Assembly: GCF_900258475.1 (NCBI RefSeq)
Contig: NZ_LT984887.1
Span: 567,303-631,302 of the forward strand
Reading direction: 5' to 3'
Length of the DNA stretch: 64,000 nucleotides
DNA from: Anaerococcus sp. Marseille-P3915
GTDB taxonomy: Bacteria; Bacillota; Clostridia; Tissierellales; Peptoniphilaceae
Shown here: positions 35,679 through 43,260 of the stretch, one piece after another
How positions within the stretch are numbered: the first letter of the stretch is position 1
Layout: each line of letters begins with the position of its first letter
Position numbers and translations under genes: made by a program
The notes under the pieces: model-generated
Databases searched by the model: none
What the model saw: only the letters and a program-made list of their open reading frames with translations
Told to the model about the DNA's origin: nothing

Positions 35679-35959
35679 TGGTAGAAAAAAACCTCCGTCT
35701 TTCCTACCCTATGGTAGAAGAGACGAAGGGTTGATTGTATAAATTTAACCTGCTCCGCGGTACCACTCTTCTTCATCAAACGATGCACTCTGATTATATA
35801 ATGAATAACTCTGTAACGGGAGTTCCCGGCTACACCTACTAATCTTTCAATGCGCTGCTTCATGGCTAGTTCTAAGGCCCATCTTGATATTTCACACCAG
35901 CCAATATCTCTCTTTTAAGATAGGTTATCTTATAATATTCCATTTCTTAGCATTTATAT
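35679..35959 (-). promoter_or_regulatory. T-box riboswitch, leucine-type, before livJ-H-M-G-F
   Basis: Minus-strand leader with the conserved T-box AAGAGTGGTACCGCGGAG (35770-35753), Stem I elements AGAGAG and GGCTGGTG in the loop of a GATATT/AATATC hairpin, and a terminator CCTTCGTCT/AGACGGAGG followed by T7. Folding Stem I by hand (AATGC/GCATT and ATGG/CCAT base helix) puts CTA (35869-35867) in the specifier position, i.e. a leucine codon. Uncharged tRNA-Leu would stabilise the antiterminator and switch the transporter on. Confidence 0.92.
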
Positions 35960-35965
35960 TTACAT

Positions 35966-35993
35966 ATTATATATCCTAAAACCTACTTGTCAA
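35966..35993 (-). promoter_or_regulatory. promoter of the leucine T-box transcript
   Basis: Minus-strand TTGACA (35993-35988), 16-base spacer, TATAAT (35971-35966), both perfect hexamers. It lies directly before the T-box leader. Confidence 0.85.
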
Positions 35994-36134
35994 ATATTTT
36001 CTTAATAAAAATAGATTTATTTGGATATTTAATTATATGCTACCGCTGATTTCTATATTTTCCAGTCTCTTATTAATTATTTTCCAGCAAAAGCTAATAT
36101 TCACTTTTTATTCTTGATGAATTTTTACAAATAA

Positions 36135-37319
36135 TTATTTATTAGTACCTGCATCACTATCGAATTTGTACTCACCATTTTCTATTCTTATCATCTTAGC
36201 AGTTTTTACTGGGTTGTTGTTTTCATCATAGGTAAATGATCCTGTAACACCCTTAAATTCTACTTTCTTTAGGGCTTCTATTACCTTAGCCCATTCTGTA
36301 GTTCCTGCTGCTTCTACGGCTTGTTTATATAGGTAAACTGTGTCATAGCCTTCTGCTGCAAATGTTGATGGGTTTTCACCAAATTTTTCTTTATAGTTTT
36401 TTAAGAATGCTTGTACTTCTTCAGATGGGTCTTCTAGGGTAAATTGGTTTGAGAAGTATGAATTATCTAATGATGAAAAGCTTGATTCATCCATTACTGA
36501 TAGGACTGTATCCCAGCCATCAGCGCCAACTAGAGTAGCTTCAATGCCAGCTTCCTTTACTTGAGGAGCTATTAAAGCTACCTTTTCATAATAATCAGGT
36601 ATGAATAGGACATCTGGGTTTTGGCCTCTTACATTTGTAAGCTGAGCCTTAAAGTCTGTGTCGCTATCTCCATATGATTCATCTGCTACTACTTCCATGC
36701 CTAATTCTTTAGCCTTTTTCTCAAATACATCAGCAACTCCCATTGAGAAATCTGATGATTGATTACGTAGTATTGCAACCTTTTTAGCATTTAACTTTTC
36801 TTTTGAGAAGTTTGCTAGTACCTCACCTTGGAAAGGATCTGTAAAGCATGTCCTAAATACATTTGGCTTACCTTCTGTTATGTTTGCTTGAGTCGCTGTT
36901 GGAGTGATATATAACACTCCATCATTAACAGATGATTCTGCTATGGCTAAGGCTGGTTTAGATGGTACTCCACCAAAGATTGCATCTACCTTATCTTCCA
37001 TGAGTTTGTTGTAGTTTGTAACAGCATCTGTTATCTCACCCTTATCATCATATTCTACCCAATCAACTTTTTTTCCGAGTATACCGCCATTTGCGTTTAC
37101 TTCTTCTAGGGCAAGTTTTATACCATTATTAGTAGTTTGACCATAGATTGATAAAGGACCTGTTAAAGGGGCTGAGTTGCCAAGCTTTATAGTTTCGCTT
37201 GCTTCTTGCTTATTTGCTCCATCTGCCTTTTTGCTTTCGTTTCCACCTTCATTGCCGCAGGCTGATAAAAATAATCCTGCTAGTAACATTCCAACTGCAA
37301 ATTTTTTTCTTAAATTCAT
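36135..37319 (-). CDS. livJ: branched-chain amino acid-binding lipoprotein, second copy (Ile T-box controlled)
   Basis: Paralogue of the binding protein at 34508-35659, 394 residues. ATG 37319 (MNLRKKFAVG) is chosen because GGAGG lies six bases before it; the ATG four codons upstream is part of that site. Signal peptide with lipobox LFLSAC, an acidic/Asn-rich linker, then GNSAPLTGPLSIYG and the type 1 binding fold to the C-terminus. It lies alone between two T-box promoters; with no clear terminator after it, read-through into the livJ-H-M-G-F unit is possible. The isoleucine-type specifier suggests its preferred ligand may differ from that of the neighbour. Confidence 0.92.
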   Translation of the reverse strand: MNLRKKFAVGMLLAGLFLSACGNEGGNESKKADGANKQEASETIKLGNSAPLTGPLSIYGQTTNNGIKLALEEVNANGGILGKKVDWVEYDDKGEITDAVTNYNKLMEDKVDAIFGGVPSKPALAIAESSVNDGVLYITPTATQANITEGKPNVFRTCFTDPFQGEVLANFSKEKLNAKKVAILRNQSSDFSMGVADVFEKKAKELGMEVVADESYGDSDTDFKAQLTNVRGQNPDVLFIPDYYEKVALIAPQVKEAGIEATLVGADGWDTVLSVMDESSFSSLDNSYFSNQFTLEDPSEEVQAFLKNYKEKFGENPSTFAAEGYDTVYLYKQAVEAAGTTEWAKVIEALKKVEFKGVTGSFTYDENNNPVKTAKMIRIENGEYKFDSDAGTNK

Positions 37320-37337
37320 AATTTCCTCCATTATTTT

Positions 37338-37619
37338 TGGAATAAAAAAACCTCCGTCTCTTTATCCCTACTGGTTAAAGAGACGAAGGGTAATAAACAA
37401 ATTTTTACACTCCGCGGTACCACTCTTTTTCATCTAATGATGCACTTAGTTTCATTTAATGAATAGCTCTGTAACGGGAGCTCCCGCACTTACCTACTTT
37501 TCGGTAAGAAAACTCAGTGGTGATTTTCGTTAGTTTCATCTTGCTAGTTCGCACCAACCACTAGCTCTCTTGAAGATTATCCTAATTACTCTTCCACATC
37601 AACGCTTTTGTATTTGATA
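37338..37619 (-). promoter_or_regulatory. T-box riboswitch, isoleucine-type, before the second binding protein
   Basis: Second T-box leader with an identical core AAGAGTGGTACCGCGGAG (37427-37410), Stem I hairpin CTAG/CTAG holding GGTTGGTG, and terminator CCTTCGTCTC/GAGACGGAGG plus T7. Aligning Stem I with the first T-box at the ATCTT/AAGAT helix and the CCA of the base helix places ATC (37524-37522) as the specifier, an isoleucine codon. It controls the binding-protein gene alone. Confidence 0.92.
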
Positions 37620-37625
37620 GTTCAT

Positions 37626-37654
37626 ATTATATAACCCCTTTTATTATTTGTCAA
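37626..37654 (-). promoter_or_regulatory. promoter of the isoleucine T-box transcript
   Basis: Minus-strand TTGACA (37654-37649), 17-base spacer, TATAAT (37631-37626); a perfect consensus promoter. Confidence 0.87.
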
Positions 37655-37735
37655 ATAAATTTATCATATTTATTTATAATACTTAATTATTATAAGTTAC
37701 CCCTCATCATAATGATTGAAATATCAATAATACAA

Positions 37736-37770
37736 ATAAAAAACCGCATACTCATTAATAAGTATACGGT
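37736..37770 (-). terminator. terminator after mgtE
   Basis: Minus-strand ACCGTATACT and AGTATGCGGT (one mismatch) enclose an eight-base loop and are followed by TTTTTTATTTG, six bases past the mgtE stop codon. Confidence 0.88.
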
Positions 37771-37776
37771 ATTTAT

Positions 37777-39102
37777 TTATAAACCCAAAAGCACTGATGC
37801 TACTTCAAAATAAATTAAAAGTACACCTGTATCTACGATTGTTGTTATTAGTGGTCCAGCCATTACGGTTGGATCTATTTTTAGCTTATCAGCAATTAAT
37901 GGCAAGAGTCCACCAATTACATTTGATAGAACTATTGTTAAAAATAATGTTATTGATACTGTTAAATTTACTGCAAGGCTTACATTATCTACTATTAGTA
38001 TCCTTATAAAGTTGATAGCCACAAGTACTAGGGATACAAGTGTTCCTACCCTAGCTTCCTTAAATATAACTTTTAAGAAGTCTTTAGCAGATAGCTCGCC
38101 ACTATATAATTGAGTCATAATTGTGGTTGATGCCTGGCTTCCAGCGTTTCCACCGGAGTCCATCAACATTGGTATATAGGCTGTAAGGGCTACAGCTTTG
38201 GCAAGTATTGATTCATATCTTTGAATAATAAAGCCTGTCATTGTAGCAGTAATTAGACAAATTACTAGCCAAGTTGTCCTATTTTTTGCAATGGTCCTGC
38301 TTGGTTCGTCTAGGTATGTTTCTGACTGATCAGAAATACCTGTTACGTTAGCAAAGTCCTCTTGCATCTCTTCGTGAACGATGTCGATAACATCTTCTGC
38401 TGGTACGATACCGATTAGTCTTCCTTCAGAATCTGTAACTGGCACCTCTCCTAGGTCATATTTGATAGATAGCTTAGCTACTACCTCTTGGTCATCTGTT
38501 GGGCTTACTGATGCTGTTATAGGCTCTGTGATAGATTCGATAGTCGCCTTTTTATTTCTAATAAGATCGGCTATAAATACAAATCCTATTAGTACTAAAG
38601 AATCATCTGTAACCCAGATTTGCTCTAGCTTTTCAGCATCTAAATCAGAATTCATGACCTTTTCCATAGCCTTAGCTGGAGATTCACTAGATTTTACAGA
38701 TAGGAAGTTAACTGTCATTATAGAACCAACAGATTCCTCTGGATAGCCTAATAGCTCGTTAATAATAGTTCTCCTGGAATCTTCGATATGGCTTGTCATT
38801 AGCTTTTGAACCATATTTGCAGGTAATTCCTGGAGGGTATCTACAAGCTCATCTTCATCCAGTTCCTTAACTAGATCTTTGATATTTTCTTCAGATAAGA
38901 TTGATAAAATCCTATCCTTATTTTCTGGTCTTAATTCTGTAAAAGCATCTGCTAAGAGATCCTTATTTAAAAGTTTAATCCAAATCGCTACAGATTTTTC
39001 TGGCAAAATCTCTAGCTTATCGGCGATATCTACAGGGTTCATTTGGTTGATTTCTTCTTGTAAGTTTTTAAGATTATCAACATCATATCTTCTCTCTGCC
39101 AT
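37777..39102 (-). CDS. mgtE: magnesium transporter MgtE
   Basis: Homodimeric Mg2+ channel/transporter of the cytoplasmic membrane. The 441 residues comprise an N domain of MgtE repeats (residues ~5-125), two CBS domains (GSIMTVNFLSVKS through IVPAEDVIDIVHEE) that sense cytosolic Mg2+, a connecting helix, and five membrane helices with the pore signature PMLMDSGGNAGSQAS. The C-terminal helix contains DPTVMAGPLITTIVD. GAGG precedes the ATG by five bases. It is transcribed from a promoter 170 bases upstream through a structured leader with a small open frame. Confidence 0.96.
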   Translation of the reverse strand: MAERRYDVDNLKNLQEEINQMNPVDIADKLEILPEKSVAIWIKLLNKDLLADAFTELRPENKDRILSILSEENIKDLVKELDEDELVDTLQELPANMVQKLMTSHIEDSRRTIINELLGYPEESVGSIMTVNFLSVKSSESPAKAMEKVMNSDLDAEKLEQIWVTDDSLVLIGFVFIADLIRNKKATIESITEPITASVSPTDDQEVVAKLSIKYDLGEVPVTDSEGRLIGIVPAEDVIDIVHEEMQEDFANVTGISDQSETYLDEPSRTIAKNRTTWLVICLITATMTGFIIQRYESILAKAVALTAYIPMLMDSGGNAGSQASTTIMTQLYSGELSAKDFLKVIFKEARVGTLVSLVLVAINFIRILIVDNVSLAVNLTVSITLFLTIVLSNVIGGLLPLIADKLKIDPTVMAGPLITTIVDTGVLLIYFEVASVLLGL

Positions 39103-39268
39103 TTTTACCTCATTTCTCTTTTATGTATAATGGCAAAAAGAATCGCCACTATACTAGTATCCTATTGTCTTAAAATCCGGGTCGGGCACAGCCTTATCCA
39201 TTATTCCTCCTTAAACAAATTTGCCTATACCTTAATAAAGATATAGGCCTAATCTCATTTCTTATCTG
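39103..39268 (-). promoter_or_regulatory. structured mgtE leader with short open frame
   Basis: About 165-base untranslated leader. Hairpin 1 pairs GCCTATA with TATAGGC (39248-39242 with 39229-39223). A strong AAGGAGG site and a 15-codon frame follow (39201-39154), then hairpin 2 pairs ATAGTGGC with GCCATTAT (39152-39145 with 39134-39127, one G-U pair), ending about 14 bases before the mgtE ribosome site. I do not recognise the M-box (ykoK) Mg2+ riboswitch consensus in it. The layout suggests translation-dependent control of mgtE. Confidence 0.6.
39154..39201 (-). CDS. 15-residue leader peptide upstream of mgtE
   Basis: Encodes MDKAVPDPDFKTIGY. AAGGAGG stands five bases before the ATG, a stronger site than mgtE's own, so translation is likely. 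The N-terminal alternation of Pro and Asp (PDPD) resembles the acidic/proline run of enterobacterial MgtL, where such nascent chains destabilise the ribosome at low Mg2+ and so raise mgtA expression. The resemblance is in composition and context only, and function here is inference. Confidence 0.55.
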   Translation of the reverse strand: MDKAVPDPDFKTIGY

Positions 39269-39273
39269 TTCAG

Positions 39274-39302
39274 ATTATACAGTTTTTATCTTTAAAATTC
39301 AA
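39274..39302 (-). promoter_or_regulatory. promoter of the mgtE leader
   Basis: Minus-strand TTGAAT (39302-39297), 17-base spacer, TATAAT (39279-39274). It lies in the two-base gap and tail just after the HAD-phosphatase gene. Confidence 0.78.
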
Positions 39303-39303
39303 T

Positions 39304-39999
39304 TTATGCAAATATTTTATCAATCAATCCATCTACTTCTTTTAGAGACCTTATCTCATAGTCAATATCTAAATTCAATGTATTTTCCAAAGCATTTGGA
39401 TTAAACCAAACAGTCTTAATCTTAGACCTAATACCTCCAAGCATATCTGATGTTAGAGAATCACCTATAATTACATAATCATCTAGATTTCTTGAACCTA
39501 TATGGTCAAATACATAGTCAAAAAATCTCTCATCAGGCTTTTCGTATCCTACAAGTTCTGAAATAAAAGATTTGATAAAAATCTTATTCAGGCCAGATCC
39601 ATCAAGCTTGCCTCTTTGAGCAGTTAGAGAACCATTTGTCACAGCATATTGGTCATACTTGCCATGGAGTTTTTCGATAATCTCCTTGCCATATGGATTA
39701 AAGACATAGGTTTTGCCAAGCTCTTCTTGATAAGTCTTATTAAAATCGCTTGCTATAGATTCATCTATCCCATACTCAGCAAAGAAATCCTCAAATCTTC
39801 CGACAAGGACCTGTTCTCTAGTTACCTCGCCTCTTTCAAGCCTTTCCCAATATGACTTATTTATAAGCTTATAGGTCTTAATCATTTCATCACTAGGCTT
39901 ATCCAAACCATATATATCAAAACACTCAAAAATCGCTCTAGTTTCTGCCAGGTCAAAATTTAAAAGTGTACCATCTATATCCCATAAAATTTTCTTCAT
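39304..39999 (-). CDS. HAD-IA hydrolase, YjjG-type nucleotidase
   Basis: Haloacid dehalogenase superfamily phosphatase of 231 residues. Motif I WDIDGTLLNFD (two Asp at residues 7 and 9), motif II TNGS, the lysine at VGYEKPDERFF, and motif III-IV IIGDSLTSDMLGG are all present. DIDGTLLNFD plus the alpha-helical cap resembles YjjG, which dephosphorylates noncanonical pyrimidine nucleotides, but the substrate is not certain. The ATG follows AAGGAG by about five bases. Single gene, followed directly by the mgtE promoter. Confidence 0.85.
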   Translation of the reverse strand: MKKILWDIDGTLLNFDLAETRAIFECFDIYGLDKPSDEMIKTYKLINKSYWERLERGEVTREQVLVGRFEDFFAEYGIDESIASDFNKTYQEELGKTYVFNPYGKEIIEKLHGKYDQYAVTNGSLTAQRGKLDGSGLNKIFIKSFISELVGYEKPDERFFDYVFDHIGSRNLDDYVIIGDSLTSDMLGGIRSKIKTVWFNPNALENTLNLDIDYEIRSLKEVDGLIDKIFA

Positions 40000-40096
40000 A
40001 CAATCTCCTTACCTATTTATCTTACCACAATTTAAAGCTATAACTATTTACAAAATTCTTCATAAGTGATAAGCTTATTTTAAAAGAGAGGTGCTT

Positions 40097-41155
40097 ATGA
40101 AAAAAACAATAAAAATATTACTTGGCCTTGTAGGTATCATCTTACTAGCCTTTATACTTCTTTTAGTTTATCTGATGATTACAGAATATAAACCAAAAGA
40201 TGTAGAAGAAATAGCAGTAACTGGAAGCAAAGACCAAAAACTAGAACAAGACCACGATTACAAGCTACTAACATGGAACATAGGTTATGCTGGCCTAGAT
40301 AAAGACACTGACTTCTTTATGGATGGGGGCAAGATGGTCTTTCCTATATCAAAAGATCATGTAGAAAAGGCCCTAACAGGCATAGCAGACTCCATAAACA
40401 AAATTGACCCAGACCTATGTCTGCTCCAAGAAGTAGATAGCGACTCCAAGAGGACCTATCACATAAATGAAGTCGAATTTTTCGACAATAAATTAGACGG
40501 TATTTCAACCTTCGCCTACAATTACAAGGTAAATTTCGTACCAATTCCCTTCCCTCCAATGGGCAAGGTAAATTCAGGAATCTATACAAATTCCAAATAC
40601 CAAATCGAATCATCCTTTAGGTACCAACAACCAATCCCACATAAGTGGCCTGTAAGGCTCGCTAACCTAAAAAGAGGCTTCAACGCCTCCTACCTACCAA
40701 TCGAGGGAACTGATAAGCAACTAGTTCTTGTCAATGCCCACCTAGACGCCTACGAATCAGGCTCAAATGGAAGGCTTGCCCAAACCAAACAAATTCTAGC
40801 CTTCATGGCAGAAGAATACAAAAAGGGCAACTACGTAATAGTAGGTGGAGACTTTAATCAAGAACTAAGAGAAGGTCACAAAACAGACACACCAGAAGAC
40901 ATGTGGCATCCATCACCATTCCCTTATGAATATATGTCAGATGATTTCAAAACAGTCTTTGATAAGAACACAAACTCCTCAAGACTAAACCACAAGACAT
41001 ACGACCCAAACGACTCCTACGAATGCATAATAGATGGCTTTATAGTCAGCAAAAATGTCATAGTAAATAAAGTCGAAGGCCAAAAACTAGGTTTCGTAAA
41101 CAGCGACCACAACCCAGTCCTCTTGCAATTCAAACTAGAAAAAGAAAATAAGTAA
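40097..41155 (+). CDS. membrane-anchored endonuclease/exonuclease/phosphatase family protein
   Basis: DNase I-like metal-dependent phosphoesterase with an N-terminal transmembrane anchor or uncleaved signal (residues ~5-27, ILLGLVGIILLAFILLLVYL), so it probably acts outside the cell. Fold motifs in order: LTWNIGYAG, DLCLLQEVD (metal Glu), LVNAHLDAYESG, IVGGDFNQE, and VNSDHNPVLLQF (catalytic Asp-His). ATG 40097 is chosen because AGAGAGG precedes it; a GTG two codons earlier lies inside that site. 352 residues. Nucleic acid, lipid and phosphoester substrates are all possible. Confidence 0.87.
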   Translation: MKKTIKILLGLVGIILLAFILLLVYLMITEYKPKDVEEIAVTGSKDQKLEQDHDYKLLTWNIGYAGLDKDTDFFMDGGKMVFPISKDHVEKALTGIADSINKIDPDLCLLQEVDSDSKRTYHINEVEFFDNKLDGISTFAYNYKVNFVPIPFPPMGKVNSGIYTNSKYQIESSFRYQQPIPHKWPVRLANLKRGFNASYLPIEGTDKQLVLVNAHLDAYESGSNGRLAQTKQILAFMAEEYKKGNYVIVGGDFNQELREGHKTDTPEDMWHPSPFPYEYMSDDFKTVFDKNTNSSRLNHKTYDPNDSYECIIDGFIVSKNVIVNKVEGQKLGFVNSDHNPVLLQFKLEKENK

Positions 41156-41158
41156 GAC

Positions 41159-41189
41159 AAAGGCCCAAAGCATGATGCTTTGGGCCTTT
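41159..41189. terminator. bidirectional terminator
   Basis: AAAGGCCCAAAGCA and its exact complement TGCTTTGGGCCTTT around a TGA loop form a 14-bp perfect stem between the convergent phosphoesterase (+) and acetyltransferase (-) genes. Confidence 0.93.
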
Positions 41190-41194
41190 CTTAT

Positions 41195-41617
41195 CTAAAA
41201 ATCAAGCCTATAAAGTTCATTTCCGTACTCTTTAAATCCAAATTTACTAAATAAATTAAGACTAGGCTCATTAAAATCATAAATTTCAGCCTTTAAATAT
41301 CTAAGCCCCTTATCTTTAGCATAATCAATCAAACTTTTTAAAACAAGAGAACCAAGACCCTTGCCCCTATAATCCTTATCAAGAACAAGGGCAACCATAC
41401 TATCATCAAAAATAGCACAATCACCAATAAGCTTATCATCATATTCTATATAAAATAAGTCCCCGTGCTTAGATAAATAAGAGTACATCCTAATAAGATC
41501 ATCCAACTCATAAGCTTTCTGGACTCCATCAACCATCTTCACAGTAAGGGGATCTTTATACCAGGCTAAACTTACATCATAAGCAGGGAAATAATCTATT
41601 ATTTCGATCTCTTTCAT
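41195..41617 (-). CDS. GNAT family N-acetyltransferase
   Basis: Acetyl-CoA-dependent acetyltransferase of 140 residues; acceptor unknown. The motif A core is LDKDYRGKGLGSLVLKSLIDYA (pyrophosphate loop RGKGLGS, ~residues 84-90), and the motif B region NEPSLNLFSKFGFKEYG ends the fold. It heads a compact minus-strand cluster with the hypothetical gene and repressor upstream (six-base gap), so it may be cotranscribed with them. Confidence 0.87.
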   Translation of the reverse strand: MKEIEIIDYFPAYDVSLAWYKDPLTVKMVDGVQKAYELDDLIRMYSYLSKHGDLFYIEYDDKLIGDCAIFDDSMVALVLDKDYRGKGLGSLVLKSLIDYAKDKGLRYLKAEIYDFNEPSLNLFSKFGFKEYGNELYRLDF

Positions 41618-41623
41618 AAGTTT

Positions 41624-42037
41624 TTAAACCCTATACCAATCATTATCCAGAAGCTTTTCTATATTTTTCTCATTGTTTACAAAAATCTTGCCCTTATATG
41701 GGATTTCGTATTGGTAGACTTTGCCTAGGTGGTTGATTTTAAGGATATTCTTATATGAATAGTCTATGCTTATATCCTCTATCTCATTCCAGGCCATGAA
41801 GAGGAAGTCTTTTTTTAGTGAATTAGACATTTCTGATTCATAGATTCCCTTTGGGCCAAAATGTAAGATAAAGGTCCTGGTGCTATCAAATACATAATAT
41901 AAATTGCTTAAGAGTAATTTTATAAGGCCCTTAGCGGCAGAATTATGCTTAAAAGCTACAAGGTAGGCTCCCTCATCTCCAAAGGCTTCTTTTACTTTTT
42001 CTTCTATTTCTTCATTTGAATTAAATAATAAACCCAT
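41624..42037 (-). CDS. hypothetical protein, PH-like
   Basis: Not recognised. The 137-residue soluble protein has no signal or membrane segment. The alternating strands (RTFILHFGPKGIYES, DFLFMAWNEIEDISIDYSY, NILKINHLGKVYQYEIP) and a terminal helix (NEKNIEKLLDNDW) resemble a bacterial PH-like domain. It lies eight bases after the XRE repressor gene and six before the acetyltransferase, so the three probably form one transcript. Confidence 0.6.
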   Translation of the reverse strand: MGLLFNSNEEIEEKVKEAFGDEGAYLVAFKHNSAAKGLIKLLLSNLYYVFDSTRTFILHFGPKGIYESEMSNSLKKDFLFMAWNEIEDISIDYSYKNILKINHLGKVYQYEIPYKGKIFVNNEKNIEKLLDNDWYRV

Positions 42038-42045
42038 AACTTCTC

Positions 42046-42252
42046 CTATTTAAATATAAATACTTCCTTGATATCTTTATCAAAAACCTTGCAAATCTTA
42101 TAGGCTGTCTCAAGGGTCGGGCTTATCGTATTATTTTCATAAGCCATAATCGACCTGCGCTTAAGACCTACCATTTTTGCCAGGGCATTTTGAGAAAGAC
42201 CCAATTCCTTCCTAAATTCCTTGATCCTATTATCTATTTCTACTTCTATCAT
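42046..42252 (-). CDS. small XRE/Cro-type transcriptional regulator
   Basis: A 68-residue, one-domain helix-turn-helix protein: IKEFRKELGLSQNALAKMVGLKRRSIMAYEN holds the HTH (~residues 15-45) and the conserved DKDIKEVFIF tail closes the fold. Small members of this type (YozG-like) dimerise on short palindromes. Two 18-bp direct repeats containing TAGTACTA lie 19-59 bases before the start codon and are the obvious autoregulatory operator. It likely controls the two genes downstream. Confidence 0.9.
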   Translation of the reverse strand: MIEVEIDNRIKEFRKELGLSQNALAKMVGLKRRSIMAYENNTISPTLETAYKICKVFDKDIKEVFIFK

Positions 42253-42270
42253 AGAAAGCCCTTCTTTTTT

Positions 42271-42311
42271 GTTACATTTATAGTACTACTTATGTTACTT
42301 TTATAGTACTA
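42271..42311 (-). promoter_or_regulatory. paired operator repeats before the XRE regulator gene
   Basis: GTTACWTTTATAGTACTA occurs at 42271-42288 and 42294-42311 with one mismatch and a 23-bp period, each ending in the palindrome TAGTACTA. The position immediately before the regulator gene suggests autoregulation. Bases 42312-42411 otherwise show only AT-rich sequence. Confidence 0.6.
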
Positions 42312-42411
42312 TATCTATAAAATTTATACAAGTATAAATAAAAAATCTCTAAACATTTTCATGCAAGAGATTAAAAAATTATAAATCGAAATATTTTTTT
42401 ATACCGGAAAA

Positions 42412-42984
42412 TTATGTGTTCATAATTAGTATTAATAGCAAAACTTGCATCAAAATCATGAGAGGCAGACCCATTTTATAATAAGCCTTCTCGGTCTTAT
42501 GCCTAAAAACCTTCATACCAATAAGACCGCCGATAGACCCTCCAATAAAAGATAGGCCTAGCAAGAAACCATTTTTAAGTCTCCGCTTATTTCTATTTGC
42601 CCTGTTTTTGTCAAAGCCAAAGGCTAAAAAGCTTATAAGATTGATAAGCCCTAAATAAATCAATAAGTAAGGCTTATCCTCAAAAAATCCGACAAAATCA
42701 AAAGAAAGACTCGCCATATCCTTTCTAAAAAGCAAGAACAAAACAAGCTCAATCACAAAGCTAGCAAAGGCAAAAACCTTCAGACTAAGCCCATCCTTAG
42801 CTGTATTCCTATCAAAGATTAAAATCGCAAGGATAAGTCCCAAGGACCCACCACAAATCCCTAGCAAATAAAGAATTAAGGTCAAAATATTTTTTAAAAT
42901 TCCAGTCCCAAGATTCTTATAAAGAATATATAAAACAAGTCCTAGTATATTGATCAGACCAAGATAAACAAAAATTTTATCCAT
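42412..42984 (-). CDS. membrane protein with two DUF1294 modules
   Basis: Integral membrane protein of 190 residues. The N-terminal half (VYLGLINILGLVLYILYKN, GICGGSLGLILAILIFDRNT) and the C-terminal half (IYLGLINLISFLAFGFDKN, FIGGSIGGLIGMKVFRHKT) are clear repeats of one DUF1294 unit. The second keeps the basic NRRLKNGFL-like loop and the first has lost charged positions. Function of DUF1294 is unknown. ATG 42984 is used; the gene overlaps the end of the TIGR04076 gene by eight bases, so they are coupled. Confidence 0.83.
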   Translation of the reverse strand: MDKIFVYLGLINILGLVLYILYKNLGTGILKNILTLILYLLGICGGSLGLILAILIFDRNTAKDGLSLKVFAFASFVIELVLFLLFRKDMASLSFDFVGFFEDKPYLLIYLGLINLISFLAFGFDKNRANRNKRRLKNGFLLGLSFIGGSIGGLIGMKVFRHKTEKAYYKMGLPLMILMQVLLLILIMNT

Positions 42985-43237
42985 CAATCTTCTCTAATCT
43001 AAAAATATTAATCACATCAGCATCAGGACAAGCAAAACGCACATCCCCAGCCCTAGACTTAGGGAGCTTGCCCCCATAACGGAGAATATCCACCATAGGA
43101 AATAGAGTATGCATAGCAAGAGAACAAAACTCTCCCCTATCAGTATCAAAATCCCAAGTTTGTCCAATCTGATATCCCTTATGACAAGGGCAATCCCCCT
43201 TCTTATCAACTAAAGTAATTTTAATTTTTGGTCTCAT
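42977..43237 (-). CDS. TIGR04076 family protein
   Basis: Small cysteine-containing protein of 86 residues. KITLVDKKGDCPCHKGYQIGQTW and the terminal VRFACPDADVINIFRLEKI match the TIGR04076 pattern, with CxC and a lone Cys that could bind metal. Function unknown. It is first in a two-gene unit with the DUF1294 membrane protein. Confidence 0.82.
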   Translation of the reverse strand: MRPKIKITLVDKKGDCPCHKGYQIGQTWDFDTDRGEFCSLAMHTLFPMVDILRYGGKLPKSRAGDVRFACPDADVINIFRLEKIDG

Positions 43238-43260
43238 AATCTTCTCCTAACCAATACCAC

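Noticed and set aside
39103-39268. M-box Mg2+ riboswitch before mgtE
   Set aside because: I could not match the conserved M-box segments in the ~165-base leader; the feature that stands out is the short translated frame.
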